This document shows positions 16,345 to 24,394 of a stretch of DNA of 64,000 nt, in pieces. Source of the stretch: Cereibacter sphaeroides (GTDB lineage: Bacteria; Pseudomonadota; Alphaproteobacteria; Rhodobacterales; Rhodobacteraceae). A model generated the notes under the pieces. That model did not search any database and was not told the origin of the DNA. It saw only the letters and a list, made by a program, of their open reading frames with translations. A program made the translations under genes and the position numbers. The stretch is from positions 372,001 through 436,000 of the forward strand of contig QFQS01000002.1 in NCBI GenBank assembly GCA_003243455.1, read 5' to 3'. The number at the start of each line of letters is the position of its first letter. Within the stretch, counting starts at the first letter, position 1.

Positions 16345-16962
16345 ATGAAAAGAATTTTTATTTGCATTGCGATGCTGCTGTCGCTCGCGGCCTGCTCTCC
16401 CAAGTCTCCTTATGCGGATGACGCCTCGGTCGCGCGCGCTGTTTACTCGCCCGGACCGCCGAACTCGATCACGTTGTTCACCGTCCTGAGCAACCGCAAC
16501 AATTCCGGCGCCCATACCGGGCTTCTGATCAACGCATCCCAGCGTGTCATGTTCGACCCCGCCGGCACCTGGCGTCATCCGCGTATCCCCGAGCGCAATG
16601 ACGTCCACTACGGCATGACCGACAAGATGGTGAATTTCTACATCGACTACCACGCACGCGAGACCTATCGCGTGATCGAGCAGACGATCTATGTCACCGC
16701 CGAACAAGCCGAGATCGCCCTGCAGCGTGCACAGAGCTATGGTGCCGTGCCCAAGACACAGTGCGCCCGCAGCGTGTCCAACATTCTGCGCGGTGTGCCG
16801 GGGTTCGAAAACATGCCCGCGACGTTGTTCCCGAAGAAATTGATGAATGCGTTCGGCAGTCTGCCCGGTGTTACAGAACGCACGATCCGGGATGAAGATG
16901 CCGACAAGAACTATGGCGTTCTTCTGGTTCAGGCGGGTGAGGGCGCGACTGACTCGCCCTAA
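16345..16962 (+). CDS. Lipoprotein with possible permuted NlpC/P60-like fold
   Basis: The 205-residue protein has a lipoprotein signal (LAAC, Cys17). His57 lies in HTGLLI, and Cys140 lies in KTQCARSVSNIL about 80 residues later. A His in a strand followed later by a Cys heading a helix is the order seen in circularly permuted papain-like (NlpC/P60, YiiX/LRAT-like) enzymes, so this may be a peptidase, amidase or acyltransferase. That reading is inference. It starts 15 bases after ctaH and overlaps the convergent azlD by 4 bases at the stops. Confidence 0.75.
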   Translation: MKRIFICIAMLLSLAACSPKSPYADDASVARAVYSPGPPNSITLFTVLSNRNNSGAHTGLLINASQRVMFDPAGTWRHPRIPERNDVHYGMTDKMVNFYIDYHARETYRVIEQTIYVTAEQAEIALQRAQSYGAVPKTQCARSVSNILRGVPGFENMPATLFPKKLMNAFGSLPGVTERTIRDEDADKNYGVLLVQAGEGATDSP

Positions 16963-17288
16963 GCGCCGATCAGCAGCGGCGTCAGGTAAAGCGCGGCCAG
17001 CCCGCCGAAAAATGCCCAGAGGCCGCTGCGTGTCGCCACTCCGGCTATCAACGCAACCGCCGCCGCGACCAGCCTCGCGGCGTCCGGCACCCCACCGGTG
17101 GCCTGCGGCCATAGGATCAGGGGTGCGACCAGCCCCGGCATGATCGCGACCGTGGTATAGCGCAGGTGGCGCAGCGCCCATTCGGGCAAGTGGCGGTTCC
17201 CGATCAGGCCAAGGAACGACAGCCGGATCAGATAGGTGCCAAGACCCAACACCAGGATGACGATCCAGATCTCCGGCTGGTTCGTCAT
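16959..17288 (-). CDS. azlD: AzlD-family membrane protein
   Basis: The 109-residue protein has about four membrane helices and the AzlD signature (GLGTYLIRLSFL). It pairs with AzlC to form a branched-chain amino-acid exporter in the inner membrane. Its ATG overlaps the azlC stop (ATGA), so the two are translationally coupled. An upstream GTG/TTG would add seven unconserved residues. Confidence 0.88.
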   Translation of the reverse strand: MTNQPEIWIVILVLGLGTYLIRLSFLGLIGNRHLPEWALRHLRYTTVAIMPGLVAPLILWPQATGGVPDAARLVAAAVALIAGVATRSGLWAFFGGLAALYLTPLLIGA

Positions 17289-18037
17289 GCCATCCGCCGT
17301 TTCAGCCAAAGCTCGACCTGCGCGCCGGTCACCATGGCGGCCACTGCGGCAATCAGCAGGCCGCCGGAAAACGGGACCCAGGCCAGCGCCAGCGTGCCCA
17401 CTACCGACACTGCCGCCGCCGCCACATGCGGCAAAGTTCGCAGTGCCGGGGCAATCATTGCGAGGAAGGTGATCGGCAGCGCGAAATCCAGCGCGAAGTC
17501 AGGTGGAATCGCCGTGCCGAACATGGCACCGACCAGCGTCGAGCCATACCACAGCGGGCAGATCGGAGTGACGACCCCGGCGAAATAGGCCGTCTTTTCA
17601 CGCAGAGACATTGCCGGATTGCGGTCATACTCCAGGGAAGCCGTGGCATAGGTCTGATCGACCAGCACATAGGCCATCAGCGCCCGCTGCCACAGCGGCG
17701 CAGGCCCCAGATGCGGCGTGATCGCCACCGAATACATCGCCATGCGCAGATTGACCGCCAGCGATGTCGCCAGCACGATCAGGATCGGGGCCTGATCCTG
17801 CATAAGCTGCAGCGCGGTAAATTGCGAAGCCCCGGCGATGACCAGCACCGAAAAGCTCATCGTCTGCAAAAGATCCAGCCCCGCCTCGGTCGCGACCACG
17901 CCGAACAGCAGCGCAAAGGGAATGATCACCAGCGAAAACGGGGCGACGTTCACGACACCGCGCCAATAGGCGCGTCGCGCAGATGCTGCGAGCGGATCCC
18001 GCGTATGGGGCAGGGGGCTTTCGCTGGACGAGGCCAT
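17285..18037 (-). CDS. azlC: AzlC-family branched-chain amino-acid exporter subunit
   Basis: The 250-residue protein has about seven membrane helices and the AzlC signatures near the N-terminus (YWRGVVNVAPFSLVIIPFALLFG split over residues 24-46) and in the middle (GASQFTALQLM, then NLRMAMYS). AzlCD-type exporters remove branched-chain amino acids or analogues such as 4-azaleucine. It is the first gene of azlCD and is divergent from mobA over about 48 bases. Confidence 0.9.
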   Translation of the reverse strand: MASSSESPLPHTRDPLAASARRAYWRGVVNVAPFSLVIIPFALLFGVVATEAGLDLLQTMSFSVLVIAGASQFTALQLMQDQAPILIVLATSLAVNLRMAMYSVAITPHLGPAPLWQRALMAYVLVDQTYATASLEYDRNPAMSLREKTAYFAGVVTPICPLWYGSTLVGAMFGTAIPPDFALDFALPITFLAMIAPALRTLPHVAAAAVSVVGTLALAWVPFSGGLLIAAVAAMVTGAQVELWLKRRMA

Positions 18038-18085
18038 GGGAACGGCTTAGGCAATTCGCCATGGGGATGCAATCGGGGGCGATGC

Positions 18086-18676
18086 GTGCGGATTTTCGGC
18101 GTGATACTTGCGGGCGGCACCGGCCAGCGCATGGGCGGCGCGGACAAAGCCATGCTGCCGCTCGCCGGACGAACGCTGGTTGCCCACGCCATTGCCCGCC
18201 TGCATCCGCAGGTTTCGGAACTGGCGATCAGCGCCAATGGCGACCCGGCCCGTCTGGCCGTGCACGGCCTGCCGGTTCTGGCCGACAGTGCGCAGCTTGG
18301 CCCCTTGTCGGGCGTGCTGGCCGCGATGAACTGGGCATCGCCCGAAGGTGCGACCCACGTGGTTACGGTTGCGGTCGACACGCCGTTCTTCCCCGAGGAT
18401 CTGGTGCCCCGCCTGCTGCTGGCGGCCGAAGGCTCGCCCAATGGGGCGGCGCTGGCCGAGAGCGGGGGGCGGGCGCATCCGACCTTCGCGATCTGGCCCA
18501 TGGCTCTTCGCGACGATCTGGCAAAGCGCCTTGGCGCGGACCAGCGGCGGATCATGGATTTCGCCCGCGCGCATGGGGCCGCGCTTGCCTCTTTCCCCGA
18601 CGATGCAGCCTTCCTGAATGTCAACGCTCCCGAAGACCTGCGCCGTGCCGAAGAACTGCTGGGGGCCACAGGGTGA
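18086..18676 (+). CDS. mobA: Molybdenum cofactor guanylyltransferase
   Basis: The 196-residue protein starts FGVILAGGTGQRMGGADKAM after a short leader, the GTP-binding signature of MobA. VAVDTPFFPEDL supplies the catalytic Asp and NVNAPEDLRRAE the C-terminal motif. MobA transfers GMP from GTP to Mo-molybdopterin and builds bis-MGD, which the formate dehydrogenase in this window requires. The start is GTG 18086, with GGGGG upstream; no in-frame ATG exists near the motif. Its stop overlaps the GTG of mobB. Confidence 0.93.
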   Translation: MRIFGVILAGGTGQRMGGADKAMLPLAGRTLVAHAIARLHPQVSELAISANGDPARLAVHGLPVLADSAQLGPLSGVLAAMNWASPEGATHVVTVAVDTPFFPEDLVPRLLLAAEGSPNGAALAESGGRAHPTFAIWPMALRDDLAKRLGADQRRIMDFARAHGAALASFPDDAAFLNVNAPEDLRRAEELLGATG

Positions 18677-19179
18677 AGGTTTATGGGCTGATCGGCTGGA
18701 AGAACGCAGGAAAAACCACGCTGATGGAGCGTCTGGTGGCCGAGATCACGGCGCGCGGAATTTCCGTCTCGACCGTCAAGCACGTCCACCATGACGTCGA
18801 TCTGGACCAGCCGGGCAAGGATACCTACCGGCACCGCGCGGCGGGCGCGCGCGAAGTCGTGCTGGCATCGGCCAAGCGCCACGCCATCCTGACCGAGCAT
18901 CGCGACGGGCCGGAACCGCCGCTCTCCACCATACTCACGCGGCTGTCGCCGGTCGATCTGGTGCTGGTCGAAGGCTACAAGCGCGACGATCATCCCAAGA
19001 TCGAGGTTTATCGGGCCGAAACTGGCCACCAACTGATTCAACCGGGCGATCCATATGTCCGGGCGGTGGCATCGGACGCCGACCTGCCCAAGCTGACGGT
19101 CGCGGTTCTGGATCTGAATGATCCTGTCGCCATTGCGGATTTCGTGCTCGGGGAGGTGGGTCTTGCCGGGTCGTCCTGA
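18673..19179 (+). CDS. mobB: Molybdopterin-guanine dinucleotide biosynthesis protein B
   Basis: The 168-residue P-loop protein has GWKNAGKTTLMERL as Walker A at residues about 7-20, VKHVHHDVDLDQPGKDTYRH and LVEGYKRDDHPKIEVYR. MobB is a GTPase that binds MobA and helps, but is not essential for, MGD formation. It starts at a GTG overlapping the mobA stop (GTGA), so the two are coupled. Confidence 0.93.
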   Translation: MKVYGLIGWKNAGKTTLMERLVAEITARGISVSTVKHVHHDVDLDQPGKDTYRHRAAGAREVVLASAKRHAILTEHRDGPEPPLSTILTRLSPVDLVLVEGYKRDDHPKIEVYRAETGHQLIQPGDPYVRAVASDADLPKLTVAVLDLNDPVAIADFVLGEVGLAGSS

Positions 19180-19783
19180 AGCGCAGGGCGTTACCCTGAT
19201 CCGCGGCATGCCGCGTGACCAACGGAAGGCGGCGGCGGCGCTTTACTGGCAGGCTTTCGGCGGCAAGCTTGGACGCGTGCTGGGGCCGGATGACAAGGCG
19301 TTTCATTTCCTCGACAGGGTGATCCGTGCCGACCACGCCATCTGTGCGCTGGATGGCGACGGGCGCCTGATCGGGCTTGCGGGTTTCAAGACGGCGCAGG
19401 GCGCTTTCGCCGGCGGCTCCTTTGCTGATCTGCGCCAGGTCTATGGCCTTGTCGGCGCATCCTGGCGCAGCGTGCTGTTGCAGCTGTTGGGACGGGACGT
19501 GGACAACGCCCGTTTTCTTATGGACGGCATCTGCGTTGCGCGCGACGCGCGGGGACGGGGGATCGGCAGCCTGCTGGTCGAGGCGATCTGCGACGAGGCG
19601 CGCGAACGCGGTTATGCCGAGGTCAGGCTTGACGTGATCGACACGAACTGGCGCGCCCGTGCGCTGTATGAACGGCTGGGCTTTCAAGCACACGGTATCG
19701 AGAGCATCGGCGCGTTGCGCTACATCTTCGGCTTTCGCTCGGCCACCATGATGGTGCGCGAGGTGGGACAGGCGGCGGGTTAG
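19163..19783 (+). CDS. GNAT-family N-acetyltransferase
   Basis: The 206-residue protein has the GNAT acetyl-CoA motif (ICVARDARGRGIGSLLVEAI) followed by NWRARALYERLGF, the C-terminal motif B. The acceptor is unknown. The likely start is TTG 19163, because GGGAGG stands 6 bases upstream inside mobB; ATG 19208 is the alternative. It overlaps mobB by 17 bases and completes the mobA-mobB-GNAT unit. Its stop overlaps that of the convergent RNase T2 gene by 4 bases. Confidence 0.85.
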   Translation: MPGRPEAQGVTLIRGMPRDQRKAAAALYWQAFGGKLGRVLGPDDKAFHFLDRVIRADHAICALDGDGRLIGLAGFKTAQGAFAGGSFADLRQVYGLVGASWRSVLLQLLGRDVDNARFLMDGICVARDARGRGIGSLLVEAICDEARERGYAEVRLDVIDTNWRARALYERLGFQAHGIESIGALRYIFGFRSATMMVREVGQAAG

Positions 19784-20427
19784 CGCACCGCCTCCATCAC
19801 CGCGTCCTTCAGCTTGCAGTCGCGGATCACGTCCGGCCCGCAGCGGCGTGGCGTCAGATCTGTCGTCAGGCAGATGCGAACCTCTTGAATCATGCCATCC
19901 GCGCAGGTGACCGTGATCTGGTCGCGGGCCAGGCCGGGATTTGCCTCGATGAACGCATCCTCGACCACGCTGGCGGGCAGGGTGATGTCGCGGTTCAGAC
20001 GCTGAAATACATCCGGCATCTTCATCGAGTCATACGCTTGGCGCGACAGGGCGAAATAATCGCGCGCGGACAGGCCAGAGCAGCGACCGTGTTTCTTCCA
20101 TTGATACCACGACAGCCCACCAGAACCGGAGATGTCCGCCATGGCGGCTGACTCACCGCGCGACGGGTCGCGTGCAGCGGTGCGGCAATAACTGGGATAG
20201 CCGGTCTCATACTGCGGCCAAAGCCCGTGCAGGGTGAACCCGAAGTTGTGTCTCGGATCGCACTGGTCGTCGCGCCGTGCATCCCCTTCACGCGCGCACC
20301 AGTTGGGCGACCAGCCCAGCGACAGCACGTAATAATCGAAATCGCCTGCCCTCTGGCCATCGGCCCGCACAGGCCCGGCAAGCGGCGAAAGCAGCAGAAG
20401 CAGGCCCAGCAGGGGGAAGAGCCGCAT
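19780..20427 (-). CDS. Ribonuclease T2 family protein, exported
   Basis: The 215-residue protein has a Sec signal peptide (cleavage near VRA-DG) and both T2 active-site segments: CAS1 FTLHGLWPQ and CAS2 WYQWKKHGRCSG, each with its catalytic His. T2 RNases cleave RNA through 2',3'-cyclic phosphates without a metal ion, here in the periplasm or outside. Several Cys could form disulfides. It is monocistronic and divergent from trcR. Confidence 0.93.
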   Translation of the reverse strand: MRLFPLLGLLLLLSPLAGPVRADGQRAGDFDYYVLSLGWSPNWCAREGDARRDDQCDPRHNFGFTLHGLWPQYETGYPSYCRTAARDPSRGESAAMADISGSGGLSWYQWKKHGRCSGLSARDYFALSRQAYDSMKMPDVFQRLNRDITLPASVVEDAFIEANPGLARDQITVTCADGMIQEVRICLTTDLTPRRCGPDVIRDCKLKDAVMEAVR

Positions 20428-20549
20428 TTTCTCTTTTCTCCCGGCAGCAAGATGACTATATGACGGGCAACTTCCCGAAAACGAGAAGACGCGGCCCCGG
20501 TCGCAGCCGTTTTCCCGGCACGGGAAAGATTTGTAAAGGAGAGATCCTG

Positions 20550-21293
20550 ATGAACAAGCCGCTCATGGCCAAGGCGACCGCCGTCTGGCTGGTCGACAAC
20601 ACGACGCTGACCTTCAAGCAGGTCGCCGATTTCTGCGGAATGCACGAGCTTGAAGTGCAGGGCATCGCCGATGGCGACGTGGCGACGGGCGTCAAGGGCT
20701 TCGACCCGGTCGCCAACAACCAGCTTGATCCGATCGAGATCGAGAAGGGTCAGAAGGATCCGGCCTACAAGCTGAAACTGAAATTCAACGCCGCTGCCGT
20801 GGGCGAGGAAAAACGCCGTGGCCCGCGCTACACCCCGCTGTCGAAGCGTCAGGATCGTCCGGCTGCCATCCTGTGGCTGGTCAAGTTCCACCCGGAACTG
20901 AGCGACGGCCAGATCGGCAAGCTGGTCGGCACCACCAAACCGACGATCCAGTCGATCCGCGAGCGGACCCACTGGAACATCTCGGGCATCACCCCGGTCG
21001 ATCCGGTGGCGCTTGGCCTCTGCCGTCAGAGCGAACTTGACGCCGCCGTGCAGGTGGCGGTGAAGAAGAAGGCCGCTGAGGGTCAGGTGATGACCGATGA
21101 CGAGCGCCGCAAGCTCGTCTCGACCGAGCAGTCCCTCGGCATGCCGGCCGAGCCGAAAATTCCTGCGGCCATTGCGGGGCTTGAGACCTTCTCGCTGACC
21201 GAGAAGGAAGAAAGCCCGGCCGATTTCAGCGATGCCGAAAGCTTCTTCAACCTGCCGCACGGCGAAGACGAAGAAGAAGACGAACACCGCTGA
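20550..21293 (+). CDS. trcR: Cell-cycle transcriptional regulator TrcR (DUF1013)
   Basis: The 247-residue protein begins with MAKATAVWLVDNTTLTFKQV preceded by four residues, the conserved TrcR/DUF1013 start. A second conserved block is RQDRPAAILWLVKFHPEL through TTKPTIQSIRERTHWN, which looks like a helix-turn-helix. The C-terminus is acidic. In Caulobacter TrcR is associated with RNA polymerase and cell-cycle transcription. AAGGAGAG lies about 7 bases before the ATG. The gene is monocistronic. Confidence 0.92.
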   Translation: MNKPLMAKATAVWLVDNTTLTFKQVADFCGMHELEVQGIADGDVATGVKGFDPVANNQLDPIEIEKGQKDPAYKLKLKFNAAAVGEEKRRGPRYTPLSKRQDRPAAILWLVKFHPELSDGQIGKLVGTTKPTIQSIRERTHWNISGITPVDPVALGLCRQSELDAAVQVAVKKKAAEGQVMTDDERRKLVSTEQSLGMPAEPKIPAAIAGLETFSLTEKEESPADFSDAESFFNLPHGEDEEEDEHR

Positions 21294-21310
21294 GGCAAGC
21301 GCGCGCCGGA

Positions 21311-21559
21311 TCAGGGCATCTGGCGCGGTTTGCGCGAGGCGATCAGCATCTGGCGCAGGATGCCGGCGATGGCATGAGCGATGCCGGGCCTGCCTGCACG
21401 TGCGTCGCGCCGCATTCTGGCCGCAGCTTCGCGGTCCGAGGGTTCGTGGCGCGCCAACTCTGCCAGTTGGTGATCTTCGTTCATGTCGGCAAAGGCGGGA
21501 TGCGGCGCCATGAACAGGTAAAGCCGACCGTTCGGACGGTTCTCCGCAAATCTATCCAT
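21311..21559 (-). CDS. Small conserved-looking hypothetical protein
   Basis: The 82-residue charged protein (MDRFAENRPNGRLYLFMAPH at the start) has no signal peptide or membrane helix. Its C-terminal half is Arg/Ala-rich and helical (AAARMRRDARAGRPGIAHAI). AAGGA lies about 9 bases before the ATG. It lies downstream of, and on the same strand as, the small RNA-like unit at 21.69-21.92 kb, and converges with trcR. I do not recognise the family. Confidence 0.6.
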   Translation of the reverse strand: MDRFAENRPNGRLYLFMAPHPAFADMNEDHQLAELARHEPSDREAAARMRRDARAGRPGIAHAIAGILRQMLIASRKPRQMP

Positions 21560-21697
21560 TTTTCAAATTCCTTCGAGAATGCGCTGTCAAAATCGGGTCG
21601 CGCATTGCCTTCATTATCGCAACAATCGTGACGTCAGCGTGAATTGATCGTGAATTGCCACCCAATAGCGGGAAATTTGCTGTTGCGCCTGCAAGAG

Positions 21698-21726
21698 AAA
21701 GGGCCGCCGATTTACGGCGACCCTTT
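21698..21726 (-). terminator. Terminator-like hairpin of the small minus-strand unit
   Basis: AAAGGG plus CGCCG (21698-21709) pair with CGGCG plus CCCTTT (21715-21726), with one mismatch and an ATTTA loop. Read on the minus strand, the hairpin is followed by TCTCTT. It closes the unit that starts at the promoter near 21.9 kb and contains the 18-codon ORF. Confidence 0.7.
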
Positions 21727-21796
21727 CCGAGTTCCAAGGAGATGGGCCAGTTAGGTTTCAAGCCCAATCCGTGGGATATTTCCCAAGGGGCTGCCC

Positions 21797-21853
21797 CTAG
21801 AAAACACCTCCAAAGACTGTCCCGACACCTCTCTCCAATATCACTCTAGACAC
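21797..21853 (-). CDS. 18-residue small ORF with near-perfect anti-16S Shine-Dalgarno
   Basis: A GTG start at 21853 opens the frame MSRVILERGVGTVFGGVF, ending with TAG at 21799-21797. Its ribosome site AAAGGAGGTGATC lies 7 bases upstream and is part of a 17-nt perfect complement of the 16S rRNA 3' tail (21853-21869). The ORF is far too short for usual gene finders. The peptide is Gly/Val-rich with a hydrophobic C-terminus, and I recognise no function. Confidence 0.5.
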   Translation of the reverse strand: MSRVILERGVGTVFGGVF

Positions 21854-21888
21854 TGGATCACCTCCTTTCAAAATGTTGCCGATAGGGG

Positions 21889-21917
21889 AATCGTGCCACA
21901 GATTTTGTGTTTGTCAA
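21889..21917 (-). promoter_or_regulatory. Sigma-70-type promoter for the small unit
   Basis: On the minus strand a perfect -35 box TTGACA (21917-21912) is followed after 17 bases by ACGATT (21894-21889), a weak -10. Transcription would begin near 21882, about 29 bases before the GTG start of the 18-codon ORF. The box lies just after the yhhQ stop, so the small unit looks independently expressed. Confidence 0.5.
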
Positions 21918-21923
21918 AAGTTT

Positions 21924-22547
21924 TTACGCTACCTTTGCGCCAAAGCGCGCAATGATGATGCGAAACGGCACAAGTGCCACCAAAGCGATCACCAGCTTGA
22001 CCAGCCAGTCGGCTGTGGCGAGCGACATCCACAGCGGCACGACCGGCCCCATGCCCAAAAGCGGCAAGGCCTCATTCGCCCAGGAAACATCGTTCGACGG
22101 CTCCAGAAAGCTCAGCTGCGCGGCGAAGGCGATGCTGAAGAACAAAAGCGTGTCCAGTGTCGATCCGATCAGCGGAGAGTAAAGCGGCGCCTTCCACCAG
22201 TCGCCGCGCCGCATCCGGTCGAACAAGGTCACATCCAGCATCTGTGCGGCCAAAAATGCCGCGCCCGATCCGAGGGCCACGCGCAAAGTAACCAGCGGTC
22301 CGAACTCGCCATATATCTGCGATCCGATCAGCGAACAGACGACACCCGTGGCGAAACCGGCCCAGACCACCTTCCGCGCAGCGGCAGCCCCTTGGAAGCG
22401 ATTGGTCAGGTCGTTGACCAGGAAAGCGAAGGGATAGGTGAACGCGCCCCAGGTCAGCCATTGGCCGAACAAATGCTGCACCAGGATGTTCGAGGCGACG
22501 ACGATGGCGGCCATGGCAATGATGCCAGGCAAAAGACGGCGGGACAT
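21924..22547 (-). CDS. yhhQ: VUT-family transporter, probable queuosine-precursor importer
   Basis: The 207-residue protein has about six membrane helices and the YhhQ/VUT (DUF165) features: WGAFTYPFAFLVNDLTNRF near residues 35-55 and SPLIGSTLDTLLFFSIAF in the second half. E. coli YhhQ imports preQ0/preQ1 for queuosine in tRNA. The ATG at 22547 is chosen over a TTG seven codons earlier. It is the last gene of the MFS-mepA-esterase-yhhQ run, 93 bases after the esterase. Confidence 0.87.
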   Translation of the reverse strand: MSRRLLPGIIAMAAIVVASNILVQHLFGQWLTWGAFTYPFAFLVNDLTNRFQGAAAARKVVWAGFATGVVCSLIGSQIYGEFGPLVTLRVALGSGAAFLAAQMLDVTLFDRMRRGDWWKAPLYSPLIGSTLDTLLFFSIAFAAQLSFLEPSNDVSWANEALPLLGMGPVVPLWMSLATADWLVKLVIALVALVPFRIIIARFGAKVA

Positions 22548-22640
22548 GTCAGTTTTCCGTTTTGACAAGGTTGCGGATACTTGGTCCCAGCACGAACGGC
22601 GGCAAGGACGGGGCGGCTTATCGCCGGATGTGGCCCCAAG

Positions 22641-23537
22641 TCAATCGGGAACCCGAAACTCCACGATCTCTGTCCCCAGAACCGACAGGAAGTTGTCGTC
22701 CGAGATCAGCGTCAGCCGCAGAGCGCCTTCAGCGTCCTGCCAGACCGCCAGCCCCTCCATATTGCCAAAGGCGCCAGGCGCCGTCTGCAGCAGCGTTTCG
22801 TCGCGGGCGATGCCGCTTTCCGCAATCTCGATCCGCCGGACCCGAGACGCGAAACCGGCAATACCCAGGAACTGCCGTTCCAGCAGATAAAGCCGCCCAT
22901 CCGGCCCGAAGTCGGCGGCGGTGGGCAGGAAGCTGCTCAGCCCTCTAACCACAAAGGGCTGATCCCAGACACCGTCCCGAAAGCGGTAGACGGGATAATT
23001 GCCATCCGGCCGCGTCGTCACCTCTGGCAGGGTGAAAAGCACGCCTTGCGCATTGATCGCCAGCGGTTCCGGCCCCCCGTTCAATTCCATCAGGCCAAAC
23101 GCGGGCGGAATTGGCAGCACCTCTGGTGCCGCATCCGGGCGGGCATACCGCAGGATCCGAGCAACGAATTCGGCCGAGACGTAAAGGCTGCCATCCTCGG
23201 CCATGGCCAGCCCTTCTGTGTCGAAGCGATACCCTTCTGGCACTTCGCCGGAAGGCTGCGCCAAAAGCTGCGGCGGCCCCGCCTCGACCGCGCTGATGAC
23301 GCCCCGCTCATCACGCGACAGACGCCCCTGCGACAGCCCGCCACGGTCCGTCAGCGCGGTAAAGCTGCTGCCATCCTCGGAAACCTCGATCCCCGAATAG
23401 CCGCCGGCATTTGCATCCGCCTGTATCCAGCGGAAACCACCGACATAGCCCGGCACGATGCTTCGGTCGGGCAGGGCGGGTGCGATGGTGCCAAGCGCCA
23501 GCGCCGCGGTCAGGGCGCCCGCAGTACGCCAGCGCAT
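22641..23537 (-). CDS. Phytase-like esterase-domain protein, exported
   Basis: The 298-residue protein has a signal peptide and the 'esterase-like activity of phytase' domain: GYSGIEVSEDGSSFTALTDRG, RFDTEGLAMAEDGSLYVSAE, then late NMEGLAVWQDAEGALRLTLI and a short C-terminal strand. The fold is a beta-propeller, and the substrate is uncertain. The ATG at 23537 lies inside the 3' end of mepA, an overlap of 28 bases, which points to translational coupling. The frame runs 35 codons further upstream without a convincing start. Confidence 0.85.
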   Translation of the reverse strand: MRWRTAGALTAALALGTIAPALPDRSIVPGYVGGFRWIQADANAGGYSGIEVSEDGSSFTALTDRGGLSQGRLSRDERGVISAVEAGPPQLLAQPSGEVPEGYRFDTEGLAMAEDGSLYVSAEFVARILRYARPDAAPEVLPIPPAFGLMELNGGPEPLAINAQGVLFTLPEVTTRPDGNYPVYRFRDGVWDQPFVVRGLSSFLPTAADFGPDGRLYLLERQFLGIAGFASRVRRIEIAESGIARDETLLQTAPGAFGNMEGLAVWQDAEGALRLTLISDDNFLSVLGTEIVEFRVPD

Positions 23538-24394
23538 TGTTTGGGCAGGTCGGCCATCGTGAACTGCCGGGAATGCTTCTTCGGCGGAACGGGCTTGGCG
23601 GGTTTTGTGGGTTTCGGCGGGTTCAGATAGTCCGTCACCCACCAGTTCAGCGTTTCATCGCAGCCGTTTCCGCCCTTGGACAACTCCTTGACCGTCGGTT
23701 TCTGCGTCTGGCACAGGCTCGCACCTGGCGGGCACTTGAGGCGGACGTGCAGGTGATCCTCATGCCCCGCCTCGGGTCGCAGCTTCTGCATCCACTCGCG
23801 GTCCTTGCGCTTTGCGGTCTTGCACAGCTCCAGCTTGATCGCGGCGGAAACGAAGATGCGATCCACCCGAGGGTCGGATGCGGCAAGCTTCAGCAGCGCG
23901 CCATGCGAAGCGGTCCAGTTGCCGTTCACGCTGCGCTGATCGGCGGATCGCACCGAGATTGCGCTGATCTTTTCGCGCTGTGCGCGGCTCAGCGACAGGC
24001 TGGGCGGGGGAAGGAACCAGACGTCGGCGTCCAGGCCAGTTTGATGGCTGGCATGGCCAGAGGGAGAGGGGCCGCCGCGCGGCTGGCCGATGTCACCCAC
24101 GTAGATCCCCTTCCAACCGACCTGCTGCGCCTTTGCACCCAAATCCTCGAGGTAAGAGATCATGATAGGCTGACCCCAGTTGCGATCCCGGCTAAGACGC
24201 ATCGCCTGCCAGCTCGGACCCGATTCCGGCAGCGCCACCATCCCGTCCGCGCATCCCCGCGCATAGGCCCCTATCGGCATCGACGGCCGGTCGGTAGGCG
24301 CGTTTTCGGCGTCGAACAACTGGCTGGCCAGTTGCTGCGCACCAGCGGGCAGCGCCATCATGGCGAACAGCGCGATCATCAGGATGCGGGTCAT
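23510..24394 (-). CDS. mepA: Penicillin-insensitive murein DD-endopeptidase
   Basis: The 294-residue protein has a signal peptide (ALPAGA-QQ) and the MepA metallopeptidase core. The zinc ligands fall in GPSPSGHASHQTGLDADVWF and in EAGHEDHLHVRLKCP. MepA cuts the D-Ala-meso-DAP cross-bridges of peptidoglycan in the periplasm. The proline/lysine-rich segment after residue 260 (PPKPTKPAKPVPPKK) is a probable linker. Its ATG overlaps the stop of the MFS gene (ATGA). Confidence 0.93.
   Translation of the reverse strand: MTRILMIALFAMMALPAGAQQLASQLFDAENAPTDRPSMPIGAYARGCADGMVALPESGPSWQAMRLSRDRNWGQPIMISYLEDLGAKAQQVGWKGIYVGDIGQPRGGPSPSGHASHQTGLDADVWFLPPPSLSLSRAQREKISAISVRSADQRSVNGNWTASHGALLKLAASDPRVDRIFVSAAIKLELCKTAKRKDREWMQKLRPEAGHEDHLHVRLKCPPGASLCQTQKPTVKELSKGGNGCDETLNWWVTDYLNPPKPTKPAKPVPPKKHSRQFTMADLPKQCAGVLRAP

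Larger units (their letters stand above)
21697..21882 (-). ncRNA. Candidate small structured transcript carrying an 18-codon ORF
   Basis: The minus strand between the yhhQ-like gene and the 82-residue gene holds, in order, a TTGACA box, an 18-codon ORF with an extreme Shine-Dalgarno site, three short hairpins (AGGGG/CCCCT, TGGGA/TCCCA, TGGGC/GCCCA) and a strong terminator-like hairpin. A transcript of roughly 185 nt is expected. It is either a dual-function small RNA or a short mRNA with a structured 3' UTR. The ends are estimates; RNA-seq would fix them. Confidence 0.55.

Noticed and set aside
21853..21869. A fragment of a 16S rRNA gene, suggested by the 17-base match to the 16S 3' end
   Set aside because: The match stops at 17 bases, with no other rRNA-like sequence around it. 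The complementary strand makes sense as a ribosome-binding site.
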